A stretch of DNA of 64,000 bases from JAWRCU01 sp033542235 (lineage in GTDB: Bacteria; Pseudomonadota; Alphaproteobacteria; Rhizobiales; Rhizobiaceae): positions 331,782 to 395,781 of the forward strand of contig NZ_JAWRCU010000006.1 of assembly GCF_033542235.1 (NCBI RefSeq), written 5' to 3'. A model generated the notes under the pieces. That model was not told the DNA's origin, did no database searches, and worked only from the letters and a program-made list of their open reading frames with translations. Made by a program: the position numbers and the translations under genes. Of the stretch, positions 24,896 to 34,136 are shown piece by piece; within the stretch, counting starts at the first letter, position 1; each line of letters starts with the position of its first letter.

Positions 24896-26302
24896 GATCA
24901 GGCTGCCCGGATTCATGATGCCGAGCGGGTCGAAGGCGGCCTTTATGGCTTTCACGGCCGCGCGCTGCTCCGGCGGCAGCCAGTCCCAGTAAGTATCCCG
25001 GCGACTGCGGCCGACGCCGTGCTCGGCGCTGAAGGAGCCGCCGAGCTTGCGCACGACCGCATAAAGTCCGTCGAGAATTTCCTTCCCGCTATCGTGTATG
25101 GCCTCGTTCGAGAGATCGGGCGGCGGCATGACGTTGAAATGGATGTTGCCATCGCCGGCATGCCCATAGGCCAGCGGCTCCCATGATGGCCATGCCGAAA
25201 GAATATGGCGGCGCGAATCCTCGATCATCCGGGCCACATCGCTCAGGCGGACCGAAAGGTCGGTGCGGATGTGCCTGCCGCGTCTGGCCTGCCCTTCGAC
25301 AAGATCCTCGCGGATCGCCCAGAAGGCGCGCGCATGCGCCCTGGTCTGTGCGATCGCACCGTCACCAAGCAAATCCGCCTCGAAGGCTTCCCCGAGCAGG
25401 TTCTCGATCAGCGCTCGGCCATCGATCGCGGAACTGCAGCCCAGCTCCATGATGACATGGACCTGCCAGTCCCCCTCCAGCGGCACGCGGGTATCAGGAT
25501 TTGCCAGCTGCGCAAGCGCGATGCACTCCGAACCAATGACCTCGAAAGCGGTCAGGAGATCCGAGCAAACGCGGCGAGCCATGCCGAACAGGGCCATGGC
25601 ATCTTCGAAGCTGCGAACCCCGAGATAGGCGGTCTCGACATTTGCCGGCCGCGGGAAGAGCTTCACCTCCACGCCCGTGACGATGCCGAGCGATCCCTCC
25701 GAGCCGATCAGAAGCTGCTTCAGGTCGTAACCGCGATTGTCCTTGCGCAGTCCGGTCATGCCCTGCCAAAGGCTGCCATCGGGCAGGACTGCCTCCAGCC
25801 CGAGCACCAGGTCGCGGGCCATCCCGTAGCGCAGCACATTGATGCCGCCCGCATTCGTGGCGACATTGCCGCCGATCTGGCAGGAACCCTGCGCGCCGAG
25901 CGCGAGGGGAAACAGCAGATCTTCAGCTTCCGCCGCATCCTTCAGCGTCTGAAGCACGGCGCCGGCATCGGCGCGCAGCGTAAAATTGGTCGGATCGAGG
26001 CCGCGAATGCGATTGAGTCGCTCCAGCGAAACGACAACAGCTTGAGCTAATCCATCCGCAATGCTTCCCGAGACCAGGCCTGTGTTGCCGCCTTGCGGGA
26101 TGATTGGAATGCGCCGATCGGCGCAGATGCGCACGATTGCCTGGACCTGCTCGACCGAGTGTGGACGCAGTATCGCCAGCGCGGAGCCCTGATAGTCGCC
26201 CGTCCAGTCATGAAGGTAGCGTGCTGCTTCAGGCGCCTCGCCTTCGATTACACCCGCGCTGTCGAGGACCGCACGAAAGCTCTGAAGGTCAGCGGTGGCC
26301 AT
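24887..26302 (-). CDS. FAD-linked oxidoreductase, GlcD/D-lactate dehydrogenase family
   Basis: A 471-residue flavoprotein that oxidises a 2-hydroxy acid. The N-terminal FAD_binding_4 domain shows IIPQGGNTGLVSGS and GGNVATNAGGINVLRYGMARD with LLIGSEGSLGIVTG; the C-terminal cap shows YGHAGDGNIHFNV and the terminal AEHGVGRSRR ... FDPLGIMNPG signature. This matches glycolate oxidase GlcD, D-lactate and D-2-hydroxyglutarate dehydrogenases. No separate GlcE or GlcF is present. The ATG at 26302 is used; the open frame upstream overlaps the permease and has no domain. As the last gene of the sugar locus it could oxidise glycolate or a sugar-derived hydroxy acid. Confidence 0.88.
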   Translation of the reverse strand: MATADLQSFRAVLDSAGVIEGEAPEAARYLHDWTGDYQGSALAILRPHSVEQVQAIVRICADRRIPIIPQGGNTGLVSGSIADGLAQAVVVSLERLNRIRGLDPTNFTLRADAGAVLQTLKDAAEAEDLLFPLALGAQGSCQIGGNVATNAGGINVLRYGMARDLVLGLEAVLPDGSLWQGMTGLRKDNRGYDLKQLLIGSEGSLGIVTGVEVKLFPRPANVETAYLGVRSFEDAMALFGMARRVCSDLLTAFEVIGSECIALAQLANPDTRVPLEGDWQVHVIMELGCSSAIDGRALIENLLGEAFEADLLGDGAIAQTRAHARAFWAIREDLVEGQARRGRHIRTDLSVRLSDVARMIEDSRRHILSAWPSWEPLAYGHAGDGNIHFNVMPPPDLSNEAIHDSGKEILDGLYAVVRKLGGSFSAEHGVGRSRRDTYWDWLPPEQRAAVKAIKAAFDPLGIMNPGSLIPL

Positions 26303-26325
26303 GCCGTTGAATTCCGTGGCTCGTA

Positions 26326-27330
26326 TCAGCCGAAGTAGCGGACGCGGATCGCGTCTATGGCCACGGCGATGAAGATCATCAGGCCGCCGATCATGCCCAC
26401 ATAGAAAGAAGGCACGGCGATGATCGCCAGGCCGACCTGTATGATGGTGAGCAGAAGCACACCGCCCAGCACGCCGACCACGTTGCCACGGCCGCCAAAG
26501 ACGCTGACGCCGCCGATGATGGGAGCGGCAATCGCATAGAGCAGATAGCTCGATCCCTGGTTCGAAGTGATCGCCATCTGCCAGGATGCCAGAAGGTAGC
26601 CTGCCACGCCCGACAGGAAGCCGGCGATGGTGAAGGCGATGATCTTGATGCGATCGACACGAATGCCGGCCGAATTGGATGCAACCGCGTTGCCGCCCAC
26701 CGCATAGATGCTGCGGCCCAGCACGGTGTTGCGCAGCAGCACCGCCATCGCGACAAGCGTCACGACAAACACCACCGGCATCACCGGCCAGCCACCACCA
26801 AATGCGGCCTGGCCGATCCAGACATAGCCGTCGGGAAGATTGGTGATGGTGCGGCCCTGCGTCAGCGCCAGAAGGGCGCCCTGGAGGATGATCATCATCG
26901 ACAAGGTCTGGATGAGGGAAACCATCTTCAGCTTGGTGATGCAAAGCCCGTTGAAGAAGCCGATCAGGGTCGCCACTGCGATGCCGACAATCATCGCCAG
27001 CACCCAGGGCAGCCCCAGATCTGAGTAAGCCATTGCGCCGATGGCCGAGGAAAAGCCGAGATTGGCGGGCAACGACAGATCGATCTCGGCCACCAGAAGC
27101 GGCAAGGCGACGGCCAGCCCTATCATGCCAAGCACTGTGGCCTGCACCATGATGTTCTGCAGGTTGAAGGTGGTGAAGAAATACTCGTTGAAGAGGCCAA
27201 AGATCACCACCAATGCGATAAGCCAGATCCAGACGACATTGTGCAGAATCCAGCCAAGCGCAGATTTCCCGCCTTGCTTTGGCACAGGTGCTGCGGCCGG
27301 CTTCACACCGGCTGTTGTGGCTTGGCTCAT
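26326..27330 (-). CDS. Sugar ABC transporter permease, RbsC family
   Basis: A 334-residue inner-membrane permease with about nine hydrophobic helices. Family features are the LLVAEIDLSLPANLGFS segment, the NAVASNSAGIRVDRIK EAA-like loop and the GGVSVFGGRGNVVGVLGG stretch typical of ribose/xylose/autoinducer-2 permeases. The ATG at 27330 has GGAAGGA upstream; a longer reading to 27468 overlaps the ATPase gene. It follows the ATPase stop by 22 bases and pairs with the binding protein at 28986-30080 to form a complete carbohydrate importer. Confidence 0.92.
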   Translation of the reverse strand: MSQATTAGVKPAAAPVPKQGGKSALGWILHNVVWIWLIALVVIFGLFNEYFFTTFNLQNIMVQATVLGMIGLAVALPLLVAEIDLSLPANLGFSSAIGAMAYSDLGLPWVLAMIVGIAVATLIGFFNGLCITKLKMVSLIQTLSMMIILQGALLALTQGRTITNLPDGYVWIGQAAFGGGWPVMPVVFVVTLVAMAVLLRNTVLGRSIYAVGGNAVASNSAGIRVDRIKIIAFTIAGFLSGVAGYLLASWQMAITSNQGSSYLLYAIAAPIIGGVSVFGGRGNVVGVLGGVLLLTIIQVGLAIIAVPSFYVGMIGGLMIFIAVAIDAIRVRYFG

Positions 27331-27352
27331 GGCGTCCTTCCCTGTCCGGCTA

Positions 27353-28939
27353 TCATACATCCGCCTTCTCAATGCTCTCCTGGCGGAGGCGCTCGCTGGA
27401 GATCGCCTCGCCTGCGAGCTCTTCTCGAATTTCGCCGTTCTCGAACACGCAAACCCGGTCGACGGCACGTACGATCTCGTCGATGTCGGTCGACACGATG
27501 ATGACGGTGACGCCGGAACGGCTCAGCTCGTCGATGATGCGCAATACATCCTGCTTCACGCCGATATCGATGCCGCGCGTCGGCTCGTCGAGGATGAGCA
27601 GCCGCGGTTCCGTCGCAAGCACGCGGCCAAGGCACACCTTCTGCTGGTTGCCCCCGCTCAGCGTGTCGACGACGGTGGACGGGCCAGCGGCCTTGATGCC
27701 CATCGCGCGGAAATAGCGCTCCGAGAGCACCCGTTCCGCTTCCGGCCGCAGAAAACCGGCGCGTGCGACGGCGGAGAGGGATGACAGCGATATGTTGGCG
27801 CCGATGGTCATCTGCGCCACGAGGCCGTCCCGCCTGCGATCATCCGACAAGAAGGCCACTCCCAGGTCGAAAGCGTCGCGCGGTGTCGCCGGCAAAGGGC
27901 GAGGACTGTCCTTGCCGAAGGCAATCGTTCCGGACCGGACGGAAGCCAGCCCGAAGATGGTCCGCGCCAGCTCCTTGGCCCCTGCTCCAGGCAAGCCGGT
28001 GAAGCCGACGATCTCCCCCGGCCGGAGATCGAGTTCCCTGACGTTCAGCCGATCGCTGACGACGTCCCGCAGTCGAACGGCCGGTTCTTCACCGTCAAAT
28101 GTTCGACGCGCGTGCTGGAACAGCACCAAGCCGCGGCCCAGCACCAGTTCGGAGAGCTGTTCGGAGGTCAGGCTCGCGACATCCTCTGTGCCTCCGGCGA
28201 GAGCGCCGTCGCGCAGAACGGAGCAGGCGTCGCAGATGTGCAATATCTCGTCATTGTAATGGGAAATGAAGATGAAGGTGACGCCCTGCGCCTTCAGTTC
28301 GCGCATGAAAGCGAAAAGCTGGACGCGATCCTCGACGGTCAGTGCCGCCGTCGGCTCATCGAGGATGATCACCTTGCCGCCGCTGAACATGGCCCGCAGG
28401 ATGTTGAGCTTGCGGCGGGCGACGGCGTCGAGCTTGCCGGCCATCGCCTGCGGGTCGATGCCGGAGCCATCCAGCATTCGGGCGGCCTCGGCCTTCAACC
28501 TGCGCCAGCTCACGAAACCACCCTTGCTCGGCCAGATGCCCAGCATCAGATTTTCAGCCGCCGTGATGTGGTCGACTATCATCGGCTCCTGGGTGACCAG
28601 GAAGACGCCAGCCTTCTCCATTGCCTTGACGTCGAACTTCTCGATTGGTCGGCCGTCCAGATAGATCGTTCCGGTCGATGGTTCGCGCTGGCCGGAGATC
28701 AGGCCGACCAGTGTCGATTTGCCCGCGCCGTTTTCGCCCAGCAAGCCGTGGATGGTTCCTCGACGGATGCCCAGTGACACGTTGCGCAGCGCGGTGGTGG
28801 GCCCATAACGCTTGCCGAGATTCTCGACCTTGAGGATGAAGGGATCCTCGCCTGATTGCCTGGCGGAAACGGCTGTCAATTCGGGTTCCAACTCAGATGA
28901 AGCATGCTTGCGCGGCTCTCGACCACGCGGCAATGCCAC
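27353..28939 (-). CDS. Sugar ABC transporter ATP-binding protein, RbsA family (double ATPase)
   Basis: An ATPase of up to 528 residues with two fused nucleotide-binding domains. The first has Walker A GENGAGKST (near residue 70) and Walker B VIILDEPTAALT, but a degenerate signature (RAMFSGGK). The second has a degenerate Walker A (TGLPGAGAKEL) with an intact LSGGNQQKV signature and LLILDEPTRGID; this asymmetry is normal for RbsA/XylG proteins. The annotated GTG at 28939 lies inside a strong hairpin. TTG codons at 28891 or 28879 are alternatives, since the first 30 residues are unlike the family. It energises import by the permease downstream and the binding protein upstream. Confidence 0.9.
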   Translation of the reverse strand: MALPRGREPRKHASSELEPELTAVSARQSGEDPFILKVENLGKRYGPTTALRNVSLGIRRGTIHGLLGENGAGKSTLVGLISGQREPSTGTIYLDGRPIEKFDVKAMEKAGVFLVTQEPMIVDHITAAENLMLGIWPSKGGFVSWRRLKAEAARMLDGSGIDPQAMAGKLDAVARRKLNILRAMFSGGKVIILDEPTAALTVEDRVQLFAFMRELKAQGVTFIFISHYNDEILHICDACSVLRDGALAGGTEDVASLTSEQLSELVLGRGLVLFQHARRTFDGEEPAVRLRDVVSDRLNVRELDLRPGEIVGFTGLPGAGAKELARTIFGLASVRSGTIAFGKDSPRPLPATPRDAFDLGVAFLSDDRRRDGLVAQMTIGANISLSSLSAVARAGFLRPEAERVLSERYFRAMGIKAAGPSTVVDTLSGGNQQKVCLGRVLATEPRLLILDEPTRGIDIGVKQDVLRIIDELSRSGVTVIIVSTDIDEIVRAVDRVCVFENGEIREELAGEAISSERLRQESIEKADV

Positions 28940-28960
28940 GCCGGCGAAGCCGGCGTGGCA
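28934..28960. other. Strong intercistronic hairpin between binding-protein and ATPase genes
   Basis: Arms TGCCACGCCGGC and GCCGGCGTGGCA are perfect over 12 bases around a three-base loop. It lies 26 bases past the binding-protein stop codon and touches the presumed ATPase start. Hairpins here commonly protect the upstream message and lower downstream expression, which raises the binding-protein:transporter ratio. Confidence 0.65.
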
Positions 28961-28985
28961 CGGGAGGATGATGCGTCGCTATGCA

Positions 28986-30080
28986 TCAAGTATATGGAAT
29001 GCCCCATTCTTTCTCCGAGATCGCGCCCCAGTGGCGCTTGTCGCCCGAGTTGGCGCCATCGATGACGAATGGGGGGATGATGAGGGTCGGGCCGGTCGAG
29101 CCGGCGACGATCTCGCCCTTCTCCCAGAAGTACTTCTTGTTCTCGTAGGTGCCGGTCGGCACCGCCTCGCCCTTGATCGAATGCTTGACGAGCATCTCGA
29201 CGGCGATCTCGCCATAGGCGATCGGATCTTGCGAGACGCAAGCGTCCATATAGCCGTCCTGGATCCATTTCAGCGCAACCGGCTCGCCATCGATGTTGAC
29301 GAAGATCACATGCCCGTCTTCGCCGACCTTCTTCCACCGACCCTTCTGCTGGAGCGCCGTGACGATACCGCGCGACGGTGAATCGGACGGCGCATGGACC
29401 GCATCAAGATCCGGGAATTCCGACAGCGTCGAGAGGGTAACGGCCAGCATCTGATCGAGCTGCCCTTCGGTCGGGCGCGTCAGATACTTGATGTCCGGAT
29501 ATTTTGCGAACTCCTCGTCCATGCCTTCCTTGCGCAGCCGCCAGGCGACGCTCTGCAGCGCGCCGAAGCAGTTGAGCACGGTACCCTTCGGGCTACCGTA
29601 CTTCTTGGTCAGCTGCTTCACGATCTCCTGCGCGGCCATGACGCCGCCCTGCTTGTTGTCGAAGCTCACCGTGATGGCTACGTCACCGCCGTCCGACGGG
29701 GTGTCGATGATCGCGACGGGAATCTGCTTCTGATTATAGCGACGGATGGCCGAGACGATGGCCTGACTGTCGATCGGGTCGGAAACGATCGCGGAGGGCT
29801 GGCTCAGCATCAGGCTCTGCCATTGCTCGAGCTGACGCGTGTTGTCGAAGCTCGCATTGGTCGCCTGAAACTTCATCTTGTTGGCCTCGACGGCGCGCTT
29901 CACCGCCTCCTCCTGGATAACGAAGAAATAGTAATCGAGGCTCTTGTTGCTGAACGGGATGAAGCCCGCATCCTGCGCCCAGGCGGATTTGCCAAGGAGC
30001 GCGCCCGCACCCATGGCCATACCCAGTGCGCCACCGGCCTTCAGCACTCCGCGACGCGTCAGTCCATTCGTTCGATTCAT
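28986..30080 (-). CDS. Sugar-binding protein of the RbsB family (periplasmic, Tat-type signal)
   Basis: A 364-residue secreted binding protein of the type 1 periplasmic fold. The N-terminus NGLTRRGVLKAGGALGMAMG has a twin-arginine motif followed by a hydrophobic stretch and a probable AWA-QDA cleavage, so export is probably by Tat. The mature part contains QPSAIVSDPIDSQAIVSAIRR and the NCFGALQSVAWRLRKEG hinge region. The ATG at 30080 has a GAAGAGG site; the ATG ten codons upstream lacks one. It is the ligand-capturing part of the importer encoded by the next two genes. The ligand is presumably a pentose or polyol given RpiA, an FGGY kinase and RpiR next door. Confidence 0.9.
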   Translation of the reverse strand: MNRTNGLTRRGVLKAGGALGMAMGAGALLGKSAWAQDAGFIPFSNKSLDYYFFVIQEEAVKRAVEANKMKFQATNASFDNTRQLEQWQSLMLSQPSAIVSDPIDSQAIVSAIRRYNQKQIPVAIIDTPSDGGDVAITVSFDNKQGGVMAAQEIVKQLTKKYGSPKGTVLNCFGALQSVAWRLRKEGMDEEFAKYPDIKYLTRPTEGQLDQMLAVTLSTLSEFPDLDAVHAPSDSPSRGIVTALQQKGRWKKVGEDGHVIFVNIDGEPVALKWIQDGYMDACVSQDPIAYGEIAVEMLVKHSIKGEAVPTGTYENKKYFWEKGEIVAGSTGPTLIIPPFVIDGANSGDKRHWGAISEKEWGIPYT

Positions 30081-30317
30081 CTGCCTCTTCCCAATGTGTC
30101 CATCTAGCAATACTAGTTACCTCGATAACGCGCAAGGCTCGGCTTACCTGAGAAACCAATTTTTCGCTGTTTGTGGGGCCAGAGCAGTGAACGCTACCAG
30201 GCCACAAAGCGTATTTTTTTCTGCTGTTTAGCTCGATAGTACGCCGCAGCGCCAGGAACGGGGAAAAGTCCGGCACCGACGCCGCTCTTTCAGCGGCAAA
30301 ATGTTCAATTCACTAGA

Positions 30318-31022
30318 TCACCGCATCGAGACGTAGCTTGTGCCGTCGAAGCGGCCAACCACCATGCCCTGCGATTCGCGGGTGAAGAGCCCGTTCTCGA
30401 CCACGCCGGGGATACGATTAAGTTCGATCTCGAGTTTGGCGGGCGAAGGAATGACGCCACAGCGGCAGTCCAGAATGAAATTGCCGCTGTCGGTCACGAC
30501 GGGCTGGCCACCGCGCATGCGGCGCTCGATAACGGCCCCCTTTATGCGGTGATCGGCGAGCACGTTCGCGACCATGCGCTCGGTCTGCTTCCAGGCGAAC
30601 TGGACGACCTCGACCGGAAGCGGAAAAGCGCCGAGCCGTTCAACGATTTTGCTCTCGTCGCAGATGGTGATCATGCGTTTCGAGGCATGGGCGATGATCT
30701 TTTCCCACAACAGGCAGGCGCCACCGCCCTTGATCATGTTGAAGTCGCGATCGATCTCGTCCGGCCCGTCTACGGTCAGGTCAATTTCACCGATGTCGTT
30801 AGGGTCGGTAAGCGCGATGCCCGACTCGCGGGCCACGTCGTTAGTCGAGCGCGACGTGGTGGTGCAGGTGACCTTCAGACCGTTGGCAACATGCTTGCCG
30901 AGCTCACGCACGAAGAAGTGGGAGGTCGTACCCGATCCCAGACCGAGCTTCATACCATCCTTCACGAACTCCTCGATCACCCGCCGTCCGGCCGCTTTCT
31001 TCGCTTCGTCCTGCCCGCTCAT
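30318..31022 (-). CDS. rpiA: Ribose-5-phosphate isomerase A
   Basis: A 234-residue cytoplasmic isomerase interconverting ribose 5-phosphate and ribulose 5-phosphate. Family motifs: GLGSGTT phosphate loop near residue 28, TVDGPDEID (usually DGADEID), MIKGGGACLLWEKI with the catalytic region, and DSGNFILDC. The Pro in DGPDEID differs from the common DGADEI but the acidic pair is kept. It lies between the binding-protein gene and the RpiR regulator, so this copy likely serves the imported sugar, possibly as a second isomerase besides the housekeeping gene. The 207-base gap after it (30111-30317) carries no gene, only candidate promoter sequence for the binding protein. Confidence 0.92.
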   Translation of the reverse strand: MSGQDEAKKAAGRRVIEEFVKDGMKLGLGSGTTSHFFVRELGKHVANGLKVTCTTTSRSTNDVARESGIALTDPNDIGEIDLTVDGPDEIDRDFNMIKGGGACLLWEKIIAHASKRMITICDESKIVERLGAFPLPVEVVQFAWKQTERMVANVLADHRIKGAVIERRMRGGQPVVTDSGNFILDCRCGVIPSPAKLEIELNRIPGVVENGLFTRESQGMVVGRFDGTSYVSMR

Positions 31023-31057
31023 TTCATATCCTTTTCCTTAGGCCCCGAAGGGCAAGT

Positions 31058-31897
31058 TCAGATTTTATCGGTCTGCCAGGAGTCGAGGGCCGGCAGTTGG
31101 TCCGGGAATTCGCTGCCGCTCCTCATCGCGATCGCCGTCACCAGCATGTTGACGACGAGGTGGTGGTTCAGGCGGGACGCAAGCGGCGTCATGATCTCGG
31201 TCCGGTCGTACGGCAGCACGGCAATCAGCACGTCCGACACGTGAGCGAGCGGACTGTCGGCTGCGGTGATCGACAAGATGCGCGCTCCCCTGGCGCGGGA
31301 GGCGATGGCGACATCGACCATCTGCTTGGTGTGGCCCGACTGGGAGAAGATCAGCGCGACCTCGTTGGGCCGCGATGTCTCGGCGTGGAGCCACTGTTTC
31401 TTGCGCCCGATGAGGGCTGCGCATCGCATGCCCAGGCGCTGGAACTTGTGCTCGGCGTCGAGCGCCGTGATCTCGGAAATGCCGCTGGCATAAATGCCGA
31501 TCCACGCTGCTGCGTGCAGCAATTTCGCCCCGGCATCGACCTCACCTGGATCGAGGTCCTCCAACAGGCGTTGAACGGCGTTCAGCGAGTTGCGCGCCGT
31601 CTTGCGCACGACGTTCTGAATCGAATCGCCCGGAACGATCTGCTCATAGGCAAACGGCGCGGACGGCACGAGGCTCTGGGCAAGGCTCAGCTTGAAATCC
31701 TGATAGCCCTGGAAGCCGAAACGCCTGCAGAAGCGCATGATCGTCGGGTCGCTGACGTCGCACTGCTCCGACAGGCGGGCCATGCTCATGTGGATCACTT
31801 CGCCCGGATTGGCGCTTACGAAGCGCGCCACTCGAAGCTCCGCCGCGCCCATCTCCTCGCTTTCCTGCAACACACGCTGCAACAAGCTCGTCGCCAT
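31058..31897 (-). CDS. RpiR-family transcriptional regulator (HTH + SIS)
   Basis: A 279-residue regulator. The N-terminal RpiR helix-turn-helix is seen in ARLSEQCDVSDPTIMRFCRR and the following FGFQGYQDFKLSLAQSL. The C-terminal SIS sugar-phosphate-binding domain has GIYASGISEITALDAEHKFQRLG and IFSQSGHTKQMVDVA. Such proteins sense phosphosugars and usually repress the neighbouring operon. It is encoded within the catabolic operon, 9 bases after the phosphatase gene and before rpiA. Its likely sites are the TAGTA-type palindromes at 35829-35844 and the related sequence at 35657-35670. Confidence 0.92.
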   Translation of the reverse strand: MATSLLQRVLQESEEMGAAELRVARFVSANPGEVIHMSMARLSEQCDVSDPTIMRFCRRFGFQGYQDFKLSLAQSLVPSAPFAYEQIVPGDSIQNVVRKTARNSLNAVQRLLEDLDPGEVDAGAKLLHAAAWIGIYASGISEITALDAEHKFQRLGMRCAALIGRKKQWLHAETSRPNEVALIFSQSGHTKQMVDVAIASRARGARILSITAADSPLAHVSDVLIAVLPYDRTEIMTPLASRLNHHLVVNMLVTAIAMRSGSEFPDQLPALDSWQTDKI

Positions 31898-31906
31898 CTG
31901 TTCCCT

Positions 31907-32587
31907 CTACCTTGTTGGCACAGGTCCAGGATTGGCCGCGAGATCGATCAGGCGGTCAAGGCGCCACTCCGGTTCGACCACAACCTGACTGCCCGATCCC
32001 CAGGAAACCGCATAGAAGGGAACCCCCGCCGCGCGGGCGGTCGCCTGATCGACCTTGGTGTCGCCGACATAGGCCCAGGCGTTTCCATTGAGGTCCATGC
32101 GCTCGGCCACAGCCAGCAGATGACTTGGATGCGGTTTGCACGCCGGAGCGGCGTCGGCGCCCACCACCGTCTCGAACAACGAGGCGATACCCAGGATTTC
32201 CAGGACCCTGAGAGACAGTCCTTGCGGCTTGTTGGTGCAGATGCCGAGGCGCACACCGGCGCCGCGAAGCGCTTCGAGATCCTCGCGGACATGGGGATAG
32301 AACAAGGTGCGCTCGGCCGGTTCGCGGCTGTAATTGTCGAGATATTCCTCGACCGCCTCATCAACGGTCTTGTCGTCGACAGGCAGGCCTAGCGCCTCAA
32401 ACATGTCCAGCAGCAGGCGACGCGCCCCGAAGCCGATGAACTTCTCGACGAAGTCAACGGTTTGCGTCGGCCAGCCACGTCGATCCAGCACCTTGTTCAT
32501 GGCAGCCGCTATGTCCGGTGCGCTGTCGATCAACGTGCCGTCGAGATCGAAGACAAGCGCTTTGTAGCTGGCATGACGATGGCTCAT
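31907..32587 (-). CDS. HAD-family phosphatase, phosphoglycolate phosphatase-like
   Basis: A 226-residue cytoplasmic haloacid-dehalogenase phosphatase. Motif I is FDLDGTLIDSAPD (nucleophile and acid/base aspartates), motif II lies in GICTNKP, motif III is KPHPSHLL and motif IV is YVGDTKVDQATA. Size and motifs fit Gph, which hydrolyses 2-phosphoglycolate to glycolate. Next to the aldehyde dehydrogenase and the FAD oxidase this supports a two-carbon branch, but sugar-phosphate phosphatases look alike. ATG at 32587 follows AAAGAGG and lies 20 bases past the kinase stop; the longer frame to 32728 overlaps the kinase. Confidence 0.87.
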   Translation of the reverse strand: MSHRHASYKALVFDLDGTLIDSAPDIAAAMNKVLDRRGWPTQTVDFVEKFIGFGARRLLLDMFEALGLPVDDKTVDEAVEEYLDNYSREPAERTLFYPHVREDLEALRGAGVRLGICTNKPQGLSLRVLEILGIASLFETVVGADAAPACKPHPSHLLAVAERMDLNGNAWAYVGDTKVDQATARAAGVPFYAVSWGSGSQVVVEPEWRLDRLIDLAANPGPVPTR

Positions 32588-32606
32588 GACGCCTCTTTCT
32601 CTGTTA

Positions 32607-34136
32607 TCAGGGGTCAAGTCGGGCTCTGTCGATCTCGTCGAAGCTCGGGGCAAGCGCATGGTAGAGGCCGGCATAGACGTCGAAGGCCTTGCGGAGAACT
32701 TTGGCTCCGGCGCTGTCGGGCGTCTCACGCGTCACGGGCCGGCAGACCTTGGCCGCCTCGACGGCATTCGGCCACATATCGATCCCGACACCGGCCACGA
32801 GCGCCGCGCCGAACGCACCGCCCTCGGCGGCCCCCTCGGTTGTCACGACATCGCAGTCGAACAGGTCGGCCTGCATCTGACGCCACAGTGCCGAACGCGC
32901 GCCACCGCCTGAAGCCTTGATGACTTTGCGGCCGATATCGACCTTTTCCATGAGGGCGTAGATGTCGAACAGCGAATGGGTCACGCCTTCCATGACGCTC
33001 CTCGCCATGTCGGCAGCGCCGTGGCGGGCCGTCAGCCCCACAAACCCGCCGCGAGCGGCAGGGTCGGGATGCGGACAGCGCTCGCCGTTGAGGTAGGGCA
33101 AGAAAAAGAGCCCACGTGACCCGGCCGGCGCACCGGCGGCAATCTCACAGACCTGCTCCGCCGAGAGCGCGTTGCCTTCGGAAAAGCCGGCAAGCAGCGT
33201 GCGGAACCATTCCATCGCGCCGCCGGCGTTGAGGGACACTCCCATGCAGTGCCATTTCTCCGGCGCTACATTGCAGAAGACCTGCAGCCGCCCGTCAGGA
33301 TTGGCTACCGGCTCGTCGAGGGCTGCCGCCACGATGCCTGCGGTCCCTATCGTGGTTTGAAGCTCGCCCGGCCCGATCACGCCCGAACCAATCGTCTGAA
33401 TGACGCTGTCGCCACCGCCGCCGACCACGGGCGTGCCGGCCGGCAGACCGAAGAGTTCCGCACCGGACCTGCTGACGCGGCCGCTGACGATGTGGGATTC
33501 GTGGCATGGGGGCATCAGCGCAGGATCGATGCCGATCACCTCCAGAAGGCCGGTCGCCCAGCTTCGATTGCGGGTGTCGAAAAGCCCGGTGCCGGACGCG
33601 TCGGACACCTCGGTCGCGAGCTCGCCCGTCAACAGCAGCCGGAGGTAGTCCTTCGGGTTGAGCACATGCCTGAGGCGGCCGAACAGCTCCGGCTCGTGGT
33701 TTCGCATCCAGACGATCTTGCCACCGGTGTAGCCCACCAGCATGCGATTGTTCGTCTGGCGGAGCAGGCCATCAAGGCCGCCCGCGCGCTCGGTGATATC
33801 GATGCATTCCTGACCATTCCTCTGATCGTTCCACAAGATCGCCGGGCGCAGTACCTGGTGCGCCGCGTCCAGCGGCGTGAGCCCGTGCATCTGGCCGGAA
33901 AGGCCGATGGCCGCGATCTCGACGCCCGGGCTTCGCGCGAGCACGCCGGCAACCGCGGCTCGCGCCCCATTTACCCAGAGTTGAGGATCTTGCTCAGTCC
34001 ATCCGGGGTGCGGCTGCGACAATCCGTAGGTTTGCGTGCAGCTGGCGAGCGGCGCACCGTCAACGTCGATAAGCAACGCCTTGCAGCCGGAAGTGCCGAT
34101 ATCGATACCGAGGAGAGCCTGGGTCATGGCGCTCAC
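32607..34136 (-). CDS. xylB: FGGY-family carbohydrate kinase, xylulokinase-like
   Basis: A 509-residue cytoplasmic sugar kinase. It shows LGIDIGTSGCKALLID (phosphate 1 loop), IGLSGQMHGL with the substrate-contact segment, ILWNDQRNGQEC, VVGGGGDSV and the C-terminal ASGGGARSALWRQMQADLF adenosine motif. SGQMHG is characteristic of xylulokinases. The start is a GTG at 34136 overlapping the aldehyde dehydrogenase stop by four bases (GTGA), or the ATG at 34127. D-xylulose or a related ketopentose from the polyol dehydrogenase would be phosphorylated and passed to the pentose-phosphate pathway, where RpiA acts. Confidence 0.9.
   Translation of the reverse strand: MSAMTQALLGIDIGTSGCKALLIDVDGAPLASCTQTYGLSQPHPGWTEQDPQLWVNGARAAVAGVLARSPGVEIAAIGLSGQMHGLTPLDAAHQVLRPAILWNDQRNGQECIDITERAGGLDGLLRQTNNRMLVGYTGGKIVWMRNHEPELFGRLRHVLNPKDYLRLLLTGELATEVSDASGTGLFDTRNRSWATGLLEVIGIDPALMPPCHESHIVSGRVSRSGAELFGLPAGTPVVGGGGDSVIQTIGSGVIGPGELQTTIGTAGIVAAALDEPVANPDGRLQVFCNVAPEKWHCMGVSLNAGGAMEWFRTLLAGFSEGNALSAEQVCEIAAGAPAGSRGLFFLPYLNGERCPHPDPAARGGFVGLTARHGAADMARSVMEGVTHSLFDIYALMEKVDIGRKVIKASGGGARSALWRQMQADLFDCDVVTTEGAAEGGAFGAALVAGVGIDMWPNAVEAAKVCRPVTRETPDSAGAKVLRKAFDVYAGLYHALAPSFDEIDRARLDP

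Noticed and set aside
26303..26944. N-terminal extension of the FAD oxidase
   Set aside because: It overlaps the permease in another frame and contains no recognisable sequence.
28876..28905. Nine-codon frame MLHLSWNPN ending at a possible TTG start of the ATPase
   Set aside because: Overlap could mean translational coupling, but there is no ribosome site and such short frames are common by chance.
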